A stretch of DNA of 64,000 nucleotides from Sphagnum compactum (Eukaryota; Bryophyta; Sphagnopsida; Sphagnales). The DNA is taken from positions 22,812,875-22,876,874 of the forward strand of contig OZ234495.1 in assembly GCA_965153455.1 (NCBI GenBank). Reading direction: 5' to 3'. The stretch's first letter is position 1; every line of letters begins with the position of its first letter. Made by a program: the position numbers and the translations under genes. A model generated the notes under the pieces. That model was not told the origin of the DNA. It saw only the letters and a list, made by a program, of their open reading frames with translations, and did no database searches. Below, piece by piece: positions 12,952 to 24,563 of the stretch.

Positions 12952-15900
12952 TTAATTATCAGCACAAATGGAACTTAACACTAATTGAGCTGTTCTTTTT
13001 GCTACCCCAGGCATGCCCAGTAGTCCATGTAGTTCTTGATAACCTTCCAGTACCCTTTCACGACACCCAGAATTGGATATTGCCAACATGTTAAATGCAG
13101 CATCTGCCACTCTTGATGCCTCTGCATTCTCCTGGATAAACTCTGGTACCACCTGCATCTCTCCAACTGTTACTGGCATGTCCTCTTTACCTCACATCGT
13201 ACACTCATAGCAGATGGTAACCAATAGAGAAGGCTCAACATTTAGATGCAATCGTTACTAATGGATCTGATCAACTTTTGAGAGAGAAAGAGAGTAAATA
13301 GGGATCTACAACACTGAATGCAAGATGGACTGCTGTGGTATTGAACTACTTTCATCAAAGAGAATAAATTATGAACTGAGTATGATGCATTTCTTGCTGG
13401 ATTCATACTTGTCACTCTGGGCAGTAGGAGACCTACCTGCTGCTCAAGAATAAGATTCACCAGAGAAATGTGCCTCACTGAAAACTTGAAAATGTTGCGT
13501 GCAATCCATGCTGTTGGCACATCTATCTTGTATACCACCACTTGAGGTACCTAATCATGCAGGGCAATTTGTTCTAAGATGTTTGCCTGAACTGTTGATC
13601 TGGGACAGTCACCAATCAAGAGAATTCCAACTGAAGTGTTTGACAAACATTCTTTTGACATGTGTGCAAAACATTTGATGGCTCCTGCCTCCTGACTACA
13701 CTGTAACATGGTTTGTTGCCTGACTCACATTAAACAATGCAAGTTCCAGATTTACACTGCCTGACTTCGTTATTGCAAGATCTGCTGCTGGCATCACCAT
13801 CTTCGAGTTTCCCTGCATGGAGAGCTTAAGTCCACTAGAATCAAGAATTATTGAATCTGTTAAGCTCTTATATCACCTCTGGCTCTTACTAATAAGTTCA
13901 CTGTTGGCACCACAACACAGGCAAGCAGTATTACGTCTTTGTGGTTCACGATCATAGCAAAAACCCTACCTTCAGGAAACATGGCATGGTTGGAACTTAC
14001 ATGCCAGAGCTTTGCATATCCTGTCAGGCCATACTTGTGGAAACTTTCCTTGAGAATATGATGCTGATTGAGCAGGATTGATGGGACAATGAAGTGCACC
14101 TGAAGATTATTCGCCCTGGTTCCACCTAGATTGTAAGCAGCACTGACCCAGCATGCCACTTTCTTCTGAGGCAACTGCAAATCTATTCTCAAAGGCCTCA
14201 GGAAGACCTGCTCAGATGGGTAAGACTTTGGTCTTCCAGAGGGGTGAAAGTAGGTCTCTCTTTATGCTAGAATAGTGAAACTCACCATTTGCAAATCAGA
14301 AACAAAGAAGAGAAGAAATATCTGTTTAGCTCAATTACCTTTGACGGACTTTGTCCAACAACTGTCGAGCTGCTGAAGCTAGAACAGGCCAGACATGCCG
14401 CAACTCTTGTGGCCGTGATGCAGGCATTAGCAACACCACCAAATCCTCTTCTCTAATTCTAAGCAATATCCTTGCCTGCACAGACCAAAAAGGCAAGCAT
14501 ATCACCAAACATGCATCCACCAGAACCCTTGGAGGTAAGCATCCCTATAACAATCAAAAAGCGTCCACACTGACAATTTCATGTGGCCTGAAAAGCACCA
14601 ATGGCATATAGAACAATAGGCCACTCAATAACATCAAAGAAGGAGGGGGGGAGAGTATCTAATGGTGGAGACAGCACATGAAAGGTAAATGAAGGACTAG
14701 TTTGCAATGAAAGAGACAAACATCAGTAGCACAAGGACAGTGTAATCATGGCTTGACTTGCCAACAACATAGAAAATAGTCATAGACAGGCCAGCACGCA
14801 ATAGACCTGTTGTCGAGTAATCTTATATTCAACTAAATCCAGCAAGGGATGACCCACTTCCACAACATGTCCACCAGCTTTCCGGAAGTACTTTGCCTGC
14901 TTTCCAAACATCATTATCCTCAATTAAATCATTGCCAGCAGAAAAAAGACAATACAAACTACAGAAAGAAGGAATCCATCTGTGAACTTGTTAAAACTCA
15001 AACCTAGCTCTCTAATCCCTCATCTTTCTCCATGCACAAAGACTTCTGACATTTGAGATTTGCAAGATATGTGTCAAACTGCACGCAAGAAAACTGGAAA
15101 GGAATTGACAGTGCCTCACCTGCTCACACTAAACAAGAATACAAACTGTTGCATATTATCCACTAGACCTGGTAAAGAAAGATGTACCTCACCAGGGTAG
15201 ACGGAAAAAATACAATCACTCATGTTGACAATAGACTGAGTCTGTGATGTGTTCCACAGCCATTCATTGGGTGGAATGTAATACACAACTTTACAACCTG
15301 TGTGCAGAGGTTATTGTATAAGATTTGATCTCGACCACCTTCCCAACAATTGAACTATACAAAGAAACCACTGCCCCCACAAAGCAAGAGGATCCTACCT
15401 AAAAAGGCTTTTACCTGCAGGAACTCAAGTTTGGCAGTGATCAAATGTGAACCGCAGCCTCAATGTGCAATGCCATATCTCACTTTTCGACACACATAGT
15501 TTACATTGAACTTGTGTTCTTAGCCATATATCCTTGTTCAGCTAGGAAGTATCCAACCCTTGATTTGAAGCCACCAGAGACCAAAACTACATCTAAAGTT
15601 AAAAAGCATTTTCTTGGGATCCCTATCAAGGGTTGAGTTTGTTGTTGGAGCTCACCAAATTTCCTTTTGACATATCTTCCAAATGGAATGTTAACCCCTG
15701 GGTAGTCAAGTAAAACCTGCATACCCCAAAATCAAGCCCTCTCCGGCAAAAAAAAGAGCAAATGCAAGCCCACAGTAGAAAAACAGGCATTTCTAGACAG
15801 GCATACAAATTAATCACCTGCACATGTTACTACTGTGGAAGCTTTCATTAGACTTTGCTTGCTGTAGCTTCATGGCAAATATCCAATGCCCAGGAAAACC

Positions 15901-17079
15901 AGTTTGAGGAACAGAAGGGGAGGATGAAAGGCCACATAATGGACTTATCAAATCAATATCCTTCTGCTAGCCACCTATATACAAGTCCAGAACTACTCTT
16001 CATTACATGAGCAAACTTTGCTTGCTGTGGATCTGTGCAAATGGTGCCCAGGGGAAAGAGAGAGAGAGAGAATATGTGTACCACAATATCAGGAGAATGC
16101 TTATCAAGGAAAGTGCGTATACTTAGTTGAAGCTGAATTGAGGGAATGATAAGTGGCAGTGCTTCCAAAAGTCCAATTGAGCTTAGACCCGTATTGTCTC
16201 CTGTGCAGTTGCCCCCAACATGTGCTTATTGAGATCAGAGTTCATGCAACTTGCTACTGATGAAAATACCTCATACATACTTTGACCTTGGGAAAGCATG
16301 GACATAAGTCATTCTCGAGTATGAGGTCTTTGCAGACTCGGGAGACAAGCAAAACACATCTTGCAAAGCAGATGAAACCACACAACACCCACCAATCAGT
16401 TTAGCTCCAGCTGCCTTCATCCGATGCCCACCTACGGCATAAACCTCAACACCAATTTCCTTCTTTCCTGCTTCCTCAAGGAGTTCTTGCACAAGGGCTG
16501 CCCCATGAATATCCCCCATCACGTCTCCTGTGCTAATCTGCAATGCAAATGCCCCTCACTCATCCTTTGGGAACCACATCTTGGTTCCCCATACGTCCAT
16601 ACCCTAAACCCTAAACCCTAGTTCCATCAGTGCAAGAATGTAGAAACGAAAGAGAAGCGGGGTGTAGAGGAAAGACAAAAGACATGAGGAAAGAAAACAG
16701 AACACACCACAATGCGGTAAGGTCTGCTGCGGTTTTGGTGATGGTGGACAGAACGACAACTAATGTCCGAATCCACAGACGTAACATCTTGCTCCTCTTG
16801 GCCGTATGATGGTAAAGCTCGGCATGTATGCTGAGTTCTCCCCGTCCTCCTTTGCTGCTCATCATGGGTGCCAAGCAAAAGATGACAGGACCTGGAGTGG
16901 CTGAATCTCCAGCAGGATTGTTGCTGCAATTGTGCTGTATGAGCTTGCACAAGAAGTCGTTGGATACTGCTGCTGCTGCTAATAATGTGCAGAGCAGCAA
17001 GAGGAGAAGGAGGAAGAGCTGCTGCTGCAGCAGAGTGGACATGCACAACACATCCGCTGATGGCTTCTAGCATGGACAT
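12952..17079 (-). CDS. Plastid-targeted cyanobacterial-type lipid-A-disaccharide synthase-like protein (LpxB family), 11 exons
   Basis: Predicted exons: 17079-16708, 16537-16393, 16200-16082, 15716-15656, 15297-15188, 14896-14807, 14475-14339, 14115-14001, 13812-13729, 13550-13437, 13152-12952. All junctions are GT-AG and keep phase, giving 515 residues. Family enzymes transfer an acyl-glucosamine unit from UDP to make the lipid A disaccharide. Motifs in order: ISTGDVMGDIHG (125-136), GGHRMKAAG (160-168), VLLDYPGVNIP (213-223), YYIPPNEW (238-245), VGHPLLD (283-289), LLMPASRPQE (314-323), SGSVNLE (400-406). The YYIPP and DYPGVNIP forms resemble cyanobacterial LpxB, not the proteobacterial-like plant LPXB. 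Residues 1 to about 85 are Ser/His/Ala-rich and fit a plastid transit peptide. The exon 8 acceptor (AACCAG, 14116) is the weakest junction because a nearby TCTAG alternative gives a stop. The actual substrate in plastids is not known from sequence. Confidence 0.88.
16601..16620. promoter_or_regulatory. Telomere-type telo-box cluster in intron 1 of the LpxB-like gene
   Basis: ACCCTAAACCCTAAACCCTA is a nearly three-unit run of the plant telomere motif. It lies inside the first intron, close to the start of the gene. Short telo-boxes near plant promoters and first introns are known binding sites for telobox proteins. A regulatory role here is inference. Confidence 0.45.
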
Positions 17080-17245
17080 GATGAAGCTCCCTCTTTAATT
17101 TCACCATCAAAATCCCATTTTTCTTTCTGCTTCCAAAATCACCCAAACATTTGGATTTGTCAGCCAACCCTAAAACACGCTAGCCTCAGAATCAATCCAT
17201 GGCCTGCTTGCTTTGCAAAAGCATAAACTGCAAGAGCTTTGCTTT

Positions 17246-17260
17246 GAGGGTTTAGGGTTT
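17246..17260. promoter_or_regulatory. Telo-box upstream of the LpxB-like gene
   Basis: GAGGGTTTAGGGTTT lies about 170 bp upstream of the chosen ATG (17079), in the likely promoter or 5' UTR. It matches the plant telo-box. Its role is inferred from position only. Confidence 0.4.
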
Positions 17261-17277
17261 ATGCTGATACATATGTT

Positions 17278-17430
17278 CTTACTAAGTAGGTAGTAGATAG
17301 GTAAGTACCATGTAACTAATAGGTAGATATTTAATATTTGTAGGTAGATACTTAGGGTAAAAAAAAAGTACATAGTAAATGAGTAGGTAGCTAGTTAATA
17401 TGTAGTTATTTAATAGGTAAGTAAATAGGT
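17278..17430. repeat. Degenerate TAGGTA/TAGGTAG simple-sequence array
   Basis: Irregular repeats of TAGGTAG, AATAGGTAAG and TAGTTAAT words fill about 150 bp upstream of the LpxB-like gene. No coding content. Confidence 0.6.
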
Positions 17431-18650
17431 ACCTATTCATGTTATAAATATATAGTAATAAAATTATGGAAGTAAAAATTAGCACTATTACAAATCAAGG
17501 GTTTTACACTAGATTTTTTGACATAATAAAATCATATTTTTAGTTATATTACAAATTGGACAAAAATGACTTAATCAAAACATTCTAATCATTTAGGCTA
17601 AAAACTTGATTGAATATATTTTGATTAATTTCACATTAGAGTTTGTTTTGATGGAATTGTTGATGACATGTAGGTGTTCATTTTAATAAACATGATTCAA
17701 ACTATTAATTGAGTGGTAGTAATTATTTTTTTCAAATTTTAATATTAAATGATTTTTATTTTTAAAAAATTCTTCCTAGATTAAACTATATGGAAAAATC
17801 CAAAACTTTGACTTATTTCAATGCCCAGATTTTTATTTTTATTATTTTTCAGCTTGATGACTGAACTTGTGATAGATCTTCATGATGACATCATCTTCAT
17901 CAAATGTCCAAAATTATTAACCAATAATAATACTTTTGTTAAAATTGTATTTTAAAAATTCTCACAAAGAAATACATTTCAGTTTTGAAATGATATAACT
18001 CAAATTCAAGTGAATTTAATTTATAATTTTGATTAAATTTTTTTTTGAATATTTCACATTATAATCTTACCACACAATCAAGGAATTTCATAATGAAATT
18101 GATTAACACATGCACATCATGAATATCAATATTTTATTATATTCATAATTTAATTTCGTAATTACATTGAAATTTATAAATGTTTTACTTTAAGTATATT
18201 TAATCCCAAGTATTTTATTCAAAAATTTGATTGACTAGATTTTATAATATTTAAAATTTCAAAAAGAAATAATATCTTGAATTCGGAAAAAACCCAAAAA
18301 TAATTATTAGATTAAATTTTATTGTAATAATCTCAGAATGAAATGAATTTCACTTCTGAAAAATATATAATTAATATTCACATGTCTTTAAAAAATCTTA
18401 ATTTCCAACCCAAAGACATTAACTAGTTCAAGTTTCCATGTACATTAGTTATGTTCCTTTTTAATAATTTAAAATTTAAAAATTTAATTTGATCCTCCAT
18501 TTTCTCACATGTCATTTTGTTATATTTTAGTTATTGTCCCTTATTTTTATTTTTACATGAAGCATTAAAAACAACAAATGAAAATGTGAAATCTGTAATT
18601 TATTTTCATGTTATATTCCAAGTTTACTGTTTACAATTTTACGTCCGTTT
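17431..18650. other. Very AT-rich intergenic DNA
   Basis: No gene or regular repeat was recognised between the LpxB-like gene and the LINE. Base composition changes sharply at about 18640, where the LINE begins. Confidence 0.45.
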
Positions 18651-18754
18651 GGGACTTGAGAGTCCATTAGACGAAAGGTAGATCATGGAGGACAAATTGT
18701 CCTTTGGTACTGGTAGCATGCCACAAACTTGGCCAGGGCGACCGTGTTCGTAGT

Positions 18755-20004
18755 CTACATGAGCTCAACAAGAGTGGTAGTGTGGGTGAGGGGCAGGGTC
18801 GAACAAAAGCGTTCCTTAACTTTCTGTGTATTTGGACAAACAAGAAGCAAGTGCTCTTCATCCTCAACCTTCCCCAAATCGCAGCCTTGACAAAGCCGCT
18901 CTGTGTATGGCACGCCTTTCCACGCACCTAGTACTACCTCAAGCTGCGTGTTACCACATCGAAACTGGGCCAAAGCTTTCCGTAGCTGAACGCAGTTGAT
19001 GTCACAAGTAGCTTTCGCTCTCGTACAACATACCCTTGAAACGCAAGTATCTTGTCTGCACGCTGGTCCCAATCTCACGATTGGTAAAGAGATTTTCAAT
19101 GTAAGCCATCCGCATATTATCCTTCACCCTTTTTACACTCAATATTGTGTGGGGAGAACCTGGAAGGGGTGGGGCCCCAGCCTCTTGGTTGATCGGGCCT
19201 CTTGTCGTAGATTTACCACCAACCGGCTACACTAGTTGTAGCACGGCCAACTGAGCCATCTAAACTCCCACCCATACATTGTGCACATTGCACCAAAGTA
19301 CTTGGCTCTCCGCCCAACCTCTCACCCTTGCTAGACGGGTCGGGTGTATGTGCGTTGTCGCAGGAGCCGTTCCTAGCGGCGGTTGAACAGTCCTCGCCTG
19401 GAGCACACAGGTCGTTGCAGGCTTAGGCATCGTTTCCAATGACGGTTGAACCAGGAGGCAGAAAACTTGCCACCTCTTGGGGTTGATTCTTGAGTAGCCA
19501 TTTTTTCACGGATCTAGCCCAACAGTTCTTTCTCGCAGCAAGCATAGTGAGTGGGGCTTCCCATGCCTTGCCCAAGATGCGGTCTTTAGTGACCGTGCTC
19601 AAACGGTTATAGTACAACAACACTTGTCCCCATGCAAAGTGTTCAAAGGGGAATTTGTTAAATTCTACCTGCACGATGGACATGCTAGTTGTTTTTCGCA
19701 CTTCGAACAAGGACTTGAGGAACTCTCGGTACACTACTTCAATAGCCTCTATTTTCTTGGAGTCCACCCAAACCTCACAGGCATAACTTGCTGTGGAACG
19801 CACCAACGTGTTGAAGAGGTCACAGCGTAACTGGACGTCCATAATACGTAGCTCCGCACAACGGCGGTTCAATGCGAACAGCGAGCGCCTACTGGCAGCT
19901 GCTAGATGTTCCATCTGCACTATCCAGGTTCGGGGTGGTCTCGAGCAGGATCCCCAGGTATTTGAAGGTTTGCACACGCTCAATAGCATCACCTTCAAAC
20001 ACAA
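18755..20004 (-). pseudogene. LINE ORF2 C-terminal part with zinc-finger-like tail, broken
   Basis: Two frame segments (20004-19423 and 19099-18755) continue the LINE protein after the reverse transcriptase. The first has the usual thumb/connection-like region with LVRSTASYACEVWVDSKKIEAIE. The second ends with CQGCDLGKVEDEEHLLLVCP, a C-x2-C...H-x4-C pattern like the zinc-binding tail (zf-RVT type) of many plant LINE-like proteins. About 320 bp between the segments carry stops. Confidence 0.7.
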
Positions 20005-20110
20005 ACTCTTGGCATGGGTCAGCAGAGTTGAACACCATGACTTTTGTTTTTTTCACATTCACTGTAAGTCCACGTTCAGCACAGAACTGCTGGAGCGCGT
20101 CTAACTGGTG

Positions 20111-20990
20111 TTATAGTCCCACCTCTGACTTTGACGTTAGAGCAAGGTCATCTGTAAAAAGCAACAGCCATACGTGCACGTTTGCTAGGGTTGGTGTATC
20201 GCATTCTCTGCCGTCCAAGCGCCCTTCGAGAACATCCAAATATAGCCTAAACAGTAGGGGGCTGAGAGGGCAACCTTGCTTCACACCTTGTTGGCACCTG
20301 AAGCTGAAGGTGACACCTTCGCTTGGGTGGTTGATGCATACGGTATCCTTGGTATACATCGCCTGTAGGCATCGCAAGAAGTGTCCCTCCACCCCAAGGC
20401 TAGCCAACACCTCCCATAACACTTCACGCGACACAATATTGAACGCCTTTTTGAAGTCCACAAAGTAACAGTAGAGTGGCTTCTTTTTTGCCTTGCTTTG
20501 TTCTATCAGAGTTCGCAGTATGAAGAGTTGGTCAGTAGTGCGATAATCTTTGTGAAACCCAGCTTGACCCTTGGCACGCAGCCCATGTTGTTCAGTCCAC
20601 TCACTTAGTCTTTTGTCAAGGATCATAGCGAACAACTTTGCTAAGATAGGCCCAACAATTATCCTCCTGTAGTTGTCAAATTCGGAGGCATCGCCCCCTT
20701 TAAAAAACGCGTGGACCACCCCAGTGGAAAGGGCTTCTAGAAAGCCTTCCGCCAGAAAGCAGTTGAACGTTGTCAATAGTGGCATGTGTAACAGCTTTCA
20801 CGCATCCAAAATGAACTCAACTTTCATACCATCCAAACCAGCAGCCTTATTCCTTTGTAGTTTATTCAGCACTTGAAACAGTTCAGCAAGTGTGATATTT
20901 GTGTTTAGGGTGTGGCTAGGTGGAGGTTCTGTCACCTGGGCCGAGTGATCAATTCGCAACCGTATGGGTGGTGAAGATTAACCAACTAGC
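20111..20990 (-). pseudogene. LINE reverse transcriptase domain, broken
   Basis: The open part (20785-20111) carries RT motifs: NYRRIIVGPILAKLFAMIL, LRAKGQAGFHKDYRTTDQLF, CYFVDFKKAFNIV (motif A Asp), QQGVKQGCPLSPLLF (motif B) and LLLFTDDLAL (motif C, FTDD in place of the usual FADD). The frame stops shortly after motif C. The upstream portion is also interrupted. The enzyme copies the element RNA into DNA at the nicked target. Confidence 0.88.
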
Positions 20991-21268
20991 CCGCGGAAGC
21001 CTTCCAAAAGCGTAGCTGCATTGATTTTGTCCACAACGGGAGCCCTTGGCCGGTACTTTTTCCAGAACGAGAGTGCATCCACCTTGGCAAGCGTACACAT
21101 ATGTTGAGCTCTTGCAGTTTCCCAGAAAATTCTTTTCTTTTTTAATAAATTTTTGAGTTTACTTGCCTGATGTTTAGTGGTGTGCGAATGGGGGTTGGCT
21201 TTCAGCCAGAGCCTCAGCTCCCGCTTCGCTATACGACAATCAGCATCAAACCAGGGTTTATGGCAATG

Positions 21269-22330
21269 TCACGTTCTGCAGTTTCCTCCCGAAGGCTTAT
21301 TACCAAAAGTAGACTTTGCAGCAGCACCCACGCATTGCTGCAGTAGGTCAGCTAACCCGTCTACCCCCAGATGCTCGATTGAGTCAGCAACCCATAGGTT
21401 TCCAAGATTCGCTATTAGGGCAAGCTGATACTTTTTAGCTTTTGATTTATTATATTTGAACCTAGGTAAGTATTTTTTTATTATAACTGTATGTTGTGGT
21501 TCAACATAGCTACAATCGATGCTCAACCGTAGGCGTAACGGCCTATGGTCAGAGTCTCCCCCCATCGCGCAATAGTGGGTGTCGTCTATTATCACCTTGA
21601 AGTGAGTAGCAGCTTGCCAAATTGCAGATGAGCCAACAATATAATCGATAGTGCTACACCCCCCATTTGCCAAGCAAGTGAACTCCCCTGATTCGTCATT
21701 AGGTGTCCGGCCGTTGAGGATGAGCAACTCAGCGTCACAACATAGGTCCAGGAGCTCGCGACCCTAGCCGCCAACACTGGCATCGCGGTTCTGTCGCTTA
21801 GCCACTGCACTTGGTTGTTCAGTCTGAGCGAGCTCAGGCGCCTGTAACAGTTCACAAAGGTTGTTAGTGTCAATGGTATCTGGTAACGTTGCAATTCGCG
21901 CATTAAAATCCCCTCCCAATAATACTATGCCCCTTAGAGTTTGAACTTCAGCAATATCTGCTGCCAGGTTTTGGAACAAGGATTCACTCTCGTGTTTGGA
22001 GCCAACACGGGCAACATATACCACGCAGACATACATATCAGGGGCAGCACCCCTGCTGACCCGTAGCCATAGATAAAAATCGTGGCTTCCTTCCTTCCAT
22101 TGTGACAGGTTTGGGCCGAGGTGGCTGCGGAAATAAGCAGCAACGCCCCCACTATGTTTTATCGCTTTTGTTTCTCCTGACTATAGAGTGTGCGCTATTG
22201 CAAATGAGTCAAACCCTTCAACATGTGGCAAATGTTGGCCTAGGAAGTGCCAGGTTTCGATTAATAAGACAAGGTCAACGTCCTAAAATAATTTTAGTAT
22301 TTGCACCCCCGTTTCCAGTTTATTTACACG
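21269..22330 (-). pseudogene. LINE endonuclease domain (AP-endonuclease type), broken
   Basis: Recognisable pieces read in order on the minus strand: LVLLIETWHFLGQH, GGVAAYFRSHL, VYVARVGS, LLGGDFNAR (the GDFNAR catalytic motif), CSTIDYIVGSS and GGDSDHRPLRLRL (the SDHxPL catalytic motif). At least two in-frame stops near 22275 and 22190 and a frame change near 21760 separate the pieces, so no active protein could be made. In LINEs this domain nicks the target DNA to prime reverse transcription. Confidence 0.8.
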
Positions 22331-22383
22331 ACCTCGTGCATGTTCCATAATACCATGCATAGATCTCTCTGGTCCCCGTGGCC

Positions 22384-22640
22384 TTAGATAGAGGAGGGTG
22401 GGCAAATCCGAGTGCCATTGATGAAAAGCTTGGTTGCGCGCCAGAAGGCGCGCTTGCCTACCGCCTTGGCCTCCTTGAACAGTGGCCACAACTGCGACTT
22501 GAGCGCCTGCTGCGCGGGCGTGAGGTCCTCGTCTAGGCCTAGCTTGGTCCCCACCAGGCTCTTGCGCCCTCGCAACGTGGCCTGACGATCTTCTCTTGTT
22601 GCGAATTTGAGCAGCACCGCACCGAGGCGCGCACCCGCCG
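22384..22640 (-). pseudogene. LINE ORF1 C-terminal remnant
   Basis: The frame ends with a stretch containing LLKFATREDRQATLRG, DLTPAQQALKSQLWP, KAFWR-like GKRAFWRATKLFING and a stop. This arrangement (R-x-A ... LTPAQ ... FWR...LFI-G) is typical of the end of the first ORF, or of the ORF1/endonuclease boundary, in several LINE groups. Its upstream part is missing. The element appears 5'-truncated here and is replaced by AT-rich tandem repeats. Confidence 0.6.
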
Positions 22641-22645
22641 TTTGT

Positions 22646-22830
22646 GATTGTTTTTAGTCACATCGAAAATGTCATAATTCACATCAAAATGCTTATGATT
22701 GTTTTTAATCATGTGGGACATGTTATAATCCATGTCAAAATGTTTATGATTGTGTTTAGTCATATTTGACATGTCATATAGTCCATGTCAAAATGTTTAT
22801 GATTATTTTTAGTCGTTTACATATTCCATG
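22646..22830. repeat. Tandem repeat, about 53-bp period, 3 to 4 copies
   Basis: GATTGTTTTTAGTCA, ACATGTCATA and CATGTCAAAATGTTTATGATT variants recur three to four times directly upstream of the truncated 5' end of the LINE. Confidence 0.65.
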
Positions 22831-24528
22831 TATGTCTTCAATATTTCATATATACTTTGATATGTTCAATTTGGCTTTCCACTATTTGATTCCTAATTGT
22901 TCGATTGGCTTTCAATTTTCATAAAGACCATCAAGCTTTTTAAAAATAATGTACCATGATACCTAGTGAGTACCTAATGGGTATCCGTTGAGTATCATGC
23001 GAATTTTTTTTTTTAAAGAAAGCAAAATTCCCTTGTGATTTTTACACCTAATAAAACCCACGATGGGAGGGGCTTTACCAAAATTTGAATGTCCCCTTGG
23101 CTAAAGCCCGAGGGGCTTTATTTTGGTAAAACCGCCCTCCAAAGGCTTTTCCCTACATGTAAATCATTGGCCAAGGAAAGGACTATAATTAGAATGGGTA
23201 GGAGTACAAACAGTAATTCCCTTCTTGTGAAATGGGAGACAAATCCAAATCACAAAAGAGCTCCCATTTTTTCATCATTTCCATCAATATAGAATGGCTA
23301 GTTAAATATTTGTATTAAGTATTTAATTAATAAAAGATTTGACATTCACTAGATATTTGCATTTAATATCTCGTTTTTAGCCATATTTGGTTATATATTC
23401 ATACAAATTATCACCATTTTTTCTCCATCTTCCTCTAAAGGATCACCGCTTAGGCTACCTTAAAAATTTCCTTAAAAACAACCCTGAATGGAGGGGACAT
23501 TGGGTGTGCATTGGGGTGTGATTACCAATTCACCATTGTTTTAGTAAAAACAATAGTTATTGACTCTTTTTGGGCTTTTGTTTTGTGTTTCTAGATCCTT
23601 TTCTGCAATGGGGGTTGCAACACAGCAAGCAAACATGAGGGCAAGAAAGCAAAGGGAAAGGGGAACGCCAAGGCATGTAAGTCATTGCTAAGATTTGTTG
23701 CTACATTTTATAATGACACATGATGCTTATGATGACAAATCTCTTCTAAACAAGTTTTTATGACACAAGTGGGTGGGTTTTTTTTTCATCAGAAAATCAT
23801 GGATTGTTATTGATCCAATGGGTCGTTTCAAAGTGTTCTTGTGAAGTTTTTTTTGTTAGTTGTCATAGATACGAATTTTACCATCAAGAAGTGCATTGAT
23901 TCATTTTTGTCAAAATTGTTTTTATAAATTATTTAGGTGTGTAGAGCAAGGTGGCCTATGGATTATTGTTCCTTTTCTTAGATTTCAGAGTGCATCAAAT
24001 GGATGTTCAAAAAACTATAAAATGTATGATATTTTTGAACTTAGTGTTCACAATGTCTCTTATGTATTTCTTAGTGCCTTTGGTATTTTTTTATCATTGT
24101 ATCCAACACACTCAATCCTTAATGTTTCAATGCCCCTTATTGTGCAAAAAGAAAATTTTCATGTCCAATTCAACGGCCTTAGTATTTCCAGTGTGCCTTC
24201 TTGACCCCTCATTATCATTTCTTATCATTTTGTTATTTCTTGTTAACAATCCCATCTTTTTGTTGTTCTTTTATGGTCTTCATTGGTGTTGTTTAGTTGT
24301 GTTTTTCTTGTTGACTAAGTGTAGGCCATCCCTAAACTAAAACATTCCATTGATTTGCATTTTTATTAAAAATGTTTGAATTCGAAAAACATTTGCTAAG
24401 TCAACATCCCCATCTCGAGATGCTTTTTTGAGATTTAGCCTAGCAACAAATATAATGGTTTAAATGAATTATATCTTCGTTAATATTAAAAGATATCAAA
24501 GTTAAATGGGAAAATATATTCTGTTGAT

Positions 24529-24563
<35 letters not shown>

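Larger units (their letters stand above)
18650..22645 (-). mobile_element. Degenerate LINE (non-LTR retrotransposon), minus strand
   Basis: About 4 kb, GC-richer than its AT-rich surroundings, encodes LINE domains in the expected minus-strand order: an ORF1-like tail, an apurinic-type endonuclease, a reverse transcriptase and a C-terminal zinc finger. In-frame stops and frame changes break all parts, so the copy is dead. The edges are judged from the composition change at about 18650 and 22645. No clear target-site duplication or poly-A tail was found. The clade is not assigned. Confidence 0.88.

Noticed and set aside
16611-17051. Alternative minus-strand frame over LpxB-like exon 1 (Leu-rich start)
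   Set aside because: Only the frame from 17079 joins in phase to the conserved ISTGDVMGD exon.
18650-22645. Intact retrotransposon or host reverse transcriptase gene
   Set aside because: Multiple in-frame stops and frame changes break the endonuclease, reverse transcriptase and tail.
23600-23680. Short exon beginning ATGGGGGTTGCAACACAG with a GTAAGT-like donor
   Set aside because: Only about 25 codons, no partner exons, and no recognisable product.
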